NCBI GenBank assembly: GCA_937944945.1 | Contig: CALEBD010000207.1 | Location: forward strand, 1-5,572 | Length of the DNA stretch: 5,572 bases | Origin: an uncultured Clostridium sp. | GTDB taxonomy: Bacteria > Bacillota > Clostridia > Peptostreptococcales > Peptostreptococcaceae | Reading direction: 5' to 3' | Shown: positions 4,689 through 5,572 of the stretch, one piece after another | Numbering within the stretch: the first letter of the stretch is position 1 | Layout: each line of letters opens with the position of its first letter | The notes under the pieces: model-generated | Databases searched by the model: none | The model's input: the letters and a program-made list of their open reading frames with translations, nothing else | What the model was told of the DNA's origin: nothing | Position numbers and translations under genes: made by a program

Positions 4689-4771
4689 TTCCGTGTAGCT
4701 TAAGAAGAGGTTAGAGCCGCAGCAAAATGTAAGTCTGTGTGATTGTGTCAGTTCGAGTCTGACCACGGAAT
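4689..4771 (+). tRNA. tRNA-like gene with enlarged anticodon loop
   Basis: The acceptor stem TTCCGTG/CACGGAA (4689-4695, 4764-4770) is perfect. Bases T8 and A9 are present. The D-stem GCTT/GAGC closes a 12-base loop with the conserved GG. The T-arm GTCAG/CTGAC with loop TTCGAGT is canonical. The anticodon stem CGCAG/CTGTG (4718-4722, 4735-4739) closes a 12-base loop (4723-4734) instead of 7. No T-NNN-purine register falls in the normal place. A poorer register gives anticodon GTA (Tyr, 4729-4731) with one mismatch and three unplaced bases. Base 73 would be T and no CCA is encoded. It may be a diverged tRNA, a tRNA pseudogene, or a tRNA-like RNA used for processing or as a decoy. The identity is left open. 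Confidence 0.6.
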
Positions 4772-4772
4772 C

Positions 4773-4789
4773 TAACTAATATTTTTGAT
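4773..4789 (+). promoter_or_regulatory. Short AT-rich leader before the polymerase
   Basis: Directly after the tRNA-like gene, TAACTAA (4773-4779) matches the core of the repeated leader element, followed by TATTTTTGAT and then ATG at 4790. The gap between tRNA end and start codon is under 20 bases, with no Shine-Dalgarno motif. The polymerase message therefore either begins at the processed tRNA 3' end or is read through from upstream. Confidence 0.3.
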
Positions 4790-5572
4790 ATGATTATACG
4801 CGACAAGAAGGTCTATGTATATGATATTGAAGTATTTCAAAATATCTTTCACTGTTCTGTTAAAAATACAGAAACAGGAGAAATATATAAATTTGAAATC
4901 TCTGAAAGAAAGAACCAGCTAAGAGAATTAGTAAAGTTCTTTAAACAAGTAGACTCTTACATAAAATGGGGTGATTTTTATACTACAGATTTAGAAATAA
5001 AATCTGAGGTTATCTTCTGTGGATATAATAATCTGCATTATGATAACCCTATAGTAAATTATATTATAGAGTATGAAGATAAACTCATGAGTTATAATGT
5101 AGCTACAATATGTAGTTCTATATTTAACTTAAGTAGGACTATTACTACTTCTACAGAAGATAATATAGAAGCTTGGAAACATTGGAAGTATCAGATTTGG
5201 TTTGATACTTTTGATTTACTTACTATGCTTTACTCTAATAAACTTAGAGTAGGTTTGAAAGAAATCCAAGTAACTATGCAATATCCTAATGTACAAGAAT
5301 TTGTATGTGATTGGAGTAAGCCACTTCCATTAGAAGATTTTGACAATATGATTGATTATAATATCAATGATATAGAGTCAACTGCAGAGCTTTTAAATAG
5401 ATGTAAGAAAGATATTGATTTACGTATAGCTATTGAAGATGAATATGGAGTACGAGTCCTTAGTAAAGATGGTGTGAATATTGGAATGAAGATCTTAACT
5501 CAAAAGTATCTTGAGAAAACAGGTTTAACCTGGTGGGATATTGAAGGATTAAGATCACCAATGGATTATATA
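4790..5572 (+). CDS. DNA polymerase, family B, N-terminal part (runs off window)
   Basis: Open from the ATG at 4790 to the last base (261 codons, no stop), so only the N-terminal and 3'-5' exonuclease domains are seen. The three proofreading motifs are in order: Exo I VYDIEVF (Asp12, Glu14), Exo II YNNLHYD (Asn81, Asp85), and Exo III YNIND (Tyr190, Asp194). FDTFDLLTML (138-147) matches the strand after Exo II that is common in this family. These carboxylates bind the two metal ions of the exonuclease, so proofreading should be active. The polymerase motifs (SLYPS-like, YxDTDS) would lie beyond the edge. Arg codons are mostly AGA and GC is about 27% by eye. It follows the tRNA-like gene and is presumably the phage replicative polymerase. 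Family B polymerases are common in crAss-like phages, but the exact lineage is not shown. Confidence 0.92.
   Translation, partial: MIIRDKKVYVYDIEVFQNIFHCSVKNTETGEIYKFEISERKNQLRELVKFFKQVDSYIKWGDFYTTDLEIKSEVIFCGYNNLHYDNPIVNYIIEYEDKLMSYNVATICSSIFNLSRTITTSTEDNIEAWKHWKYQIWFDTFDLLTMLYSNKLRVGLKEIQVTMQYPNVQEFVCDWSKPLPLEDFDNMIDYNINDIESTAELLNRCKKDIDLRIAIEDEYGVRVLSKDGVNIGMKILTQKYLEKTGLTWWDIEGLRSPMDYI

Noticed and set aside
1..5572. CRISPR array, insertion sequence or integrase attachment site
   Set aside because: No regularly spaced repeats, no transposase-like protein and no integrase are visible. The repeats found are short and tied to gene starts and stops.

Overview
The window reads as part of a tailed bacteriophage genome with a low-GC, Bacteroidota-type expression style. 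The crAss-like phages (Crassvirales) are the most natural candidate, but this is inference. The supports are closely packed same-strand genes of unknown function, tRNA genes between genes, A-rich leaders with no convincing Shine-Dalgarno sequence before most starts, stop codons that are all TAA, and the N-terminal half of a family B DNA polymerase entering at the right edge. No virion, integrase, host or transposase gene is visible.

Layout. Positions 1-1227 hold no convincing gene. Roughly 1-900 is mid-GC by eye with many short hairpins. About 920-1130 is very AT-rich and is the best place for promoters driving everything to the right. From 1228 all genes run left to right. First come two unrecognised proteins (215 and 183 aa). 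Then come two adjacent hairpins with different stems but the same 8-base loop, followed by a tRNA-Arg(TCT). Next are a 167 aa helical protein, a 63 aa protein, and two very basic Lys/Arg/Ala-rich proteins (282 and 137 aa). An intrinsic terminator overlaps the end of the last one. It is followed by a pair of mutually exclusive hairpins, a tRNA-like gene with an oversized anticodon loop, and the DNA polymerase, which is cut by the window edge.

How the parts may work together. The only firm biochemical assignment is the polymerase: all three exonuclease motifs are present, so this is a replication-side gene block. The tRNA-Arg reads AGA/AGG codons. These are used in most genes here but are absent from the first, GC-richer gene (12 of 12 Arg codons are CGN). 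A repeated leader ending in ATG, and a shared TATTAACTAAAAAA-type element, precede several genes and look like a common expression signal. The tRNA, hairpins and terminator divide the region into at least three RNA segments. The two basic proteins may bind nucleic acid, judging by composition only.
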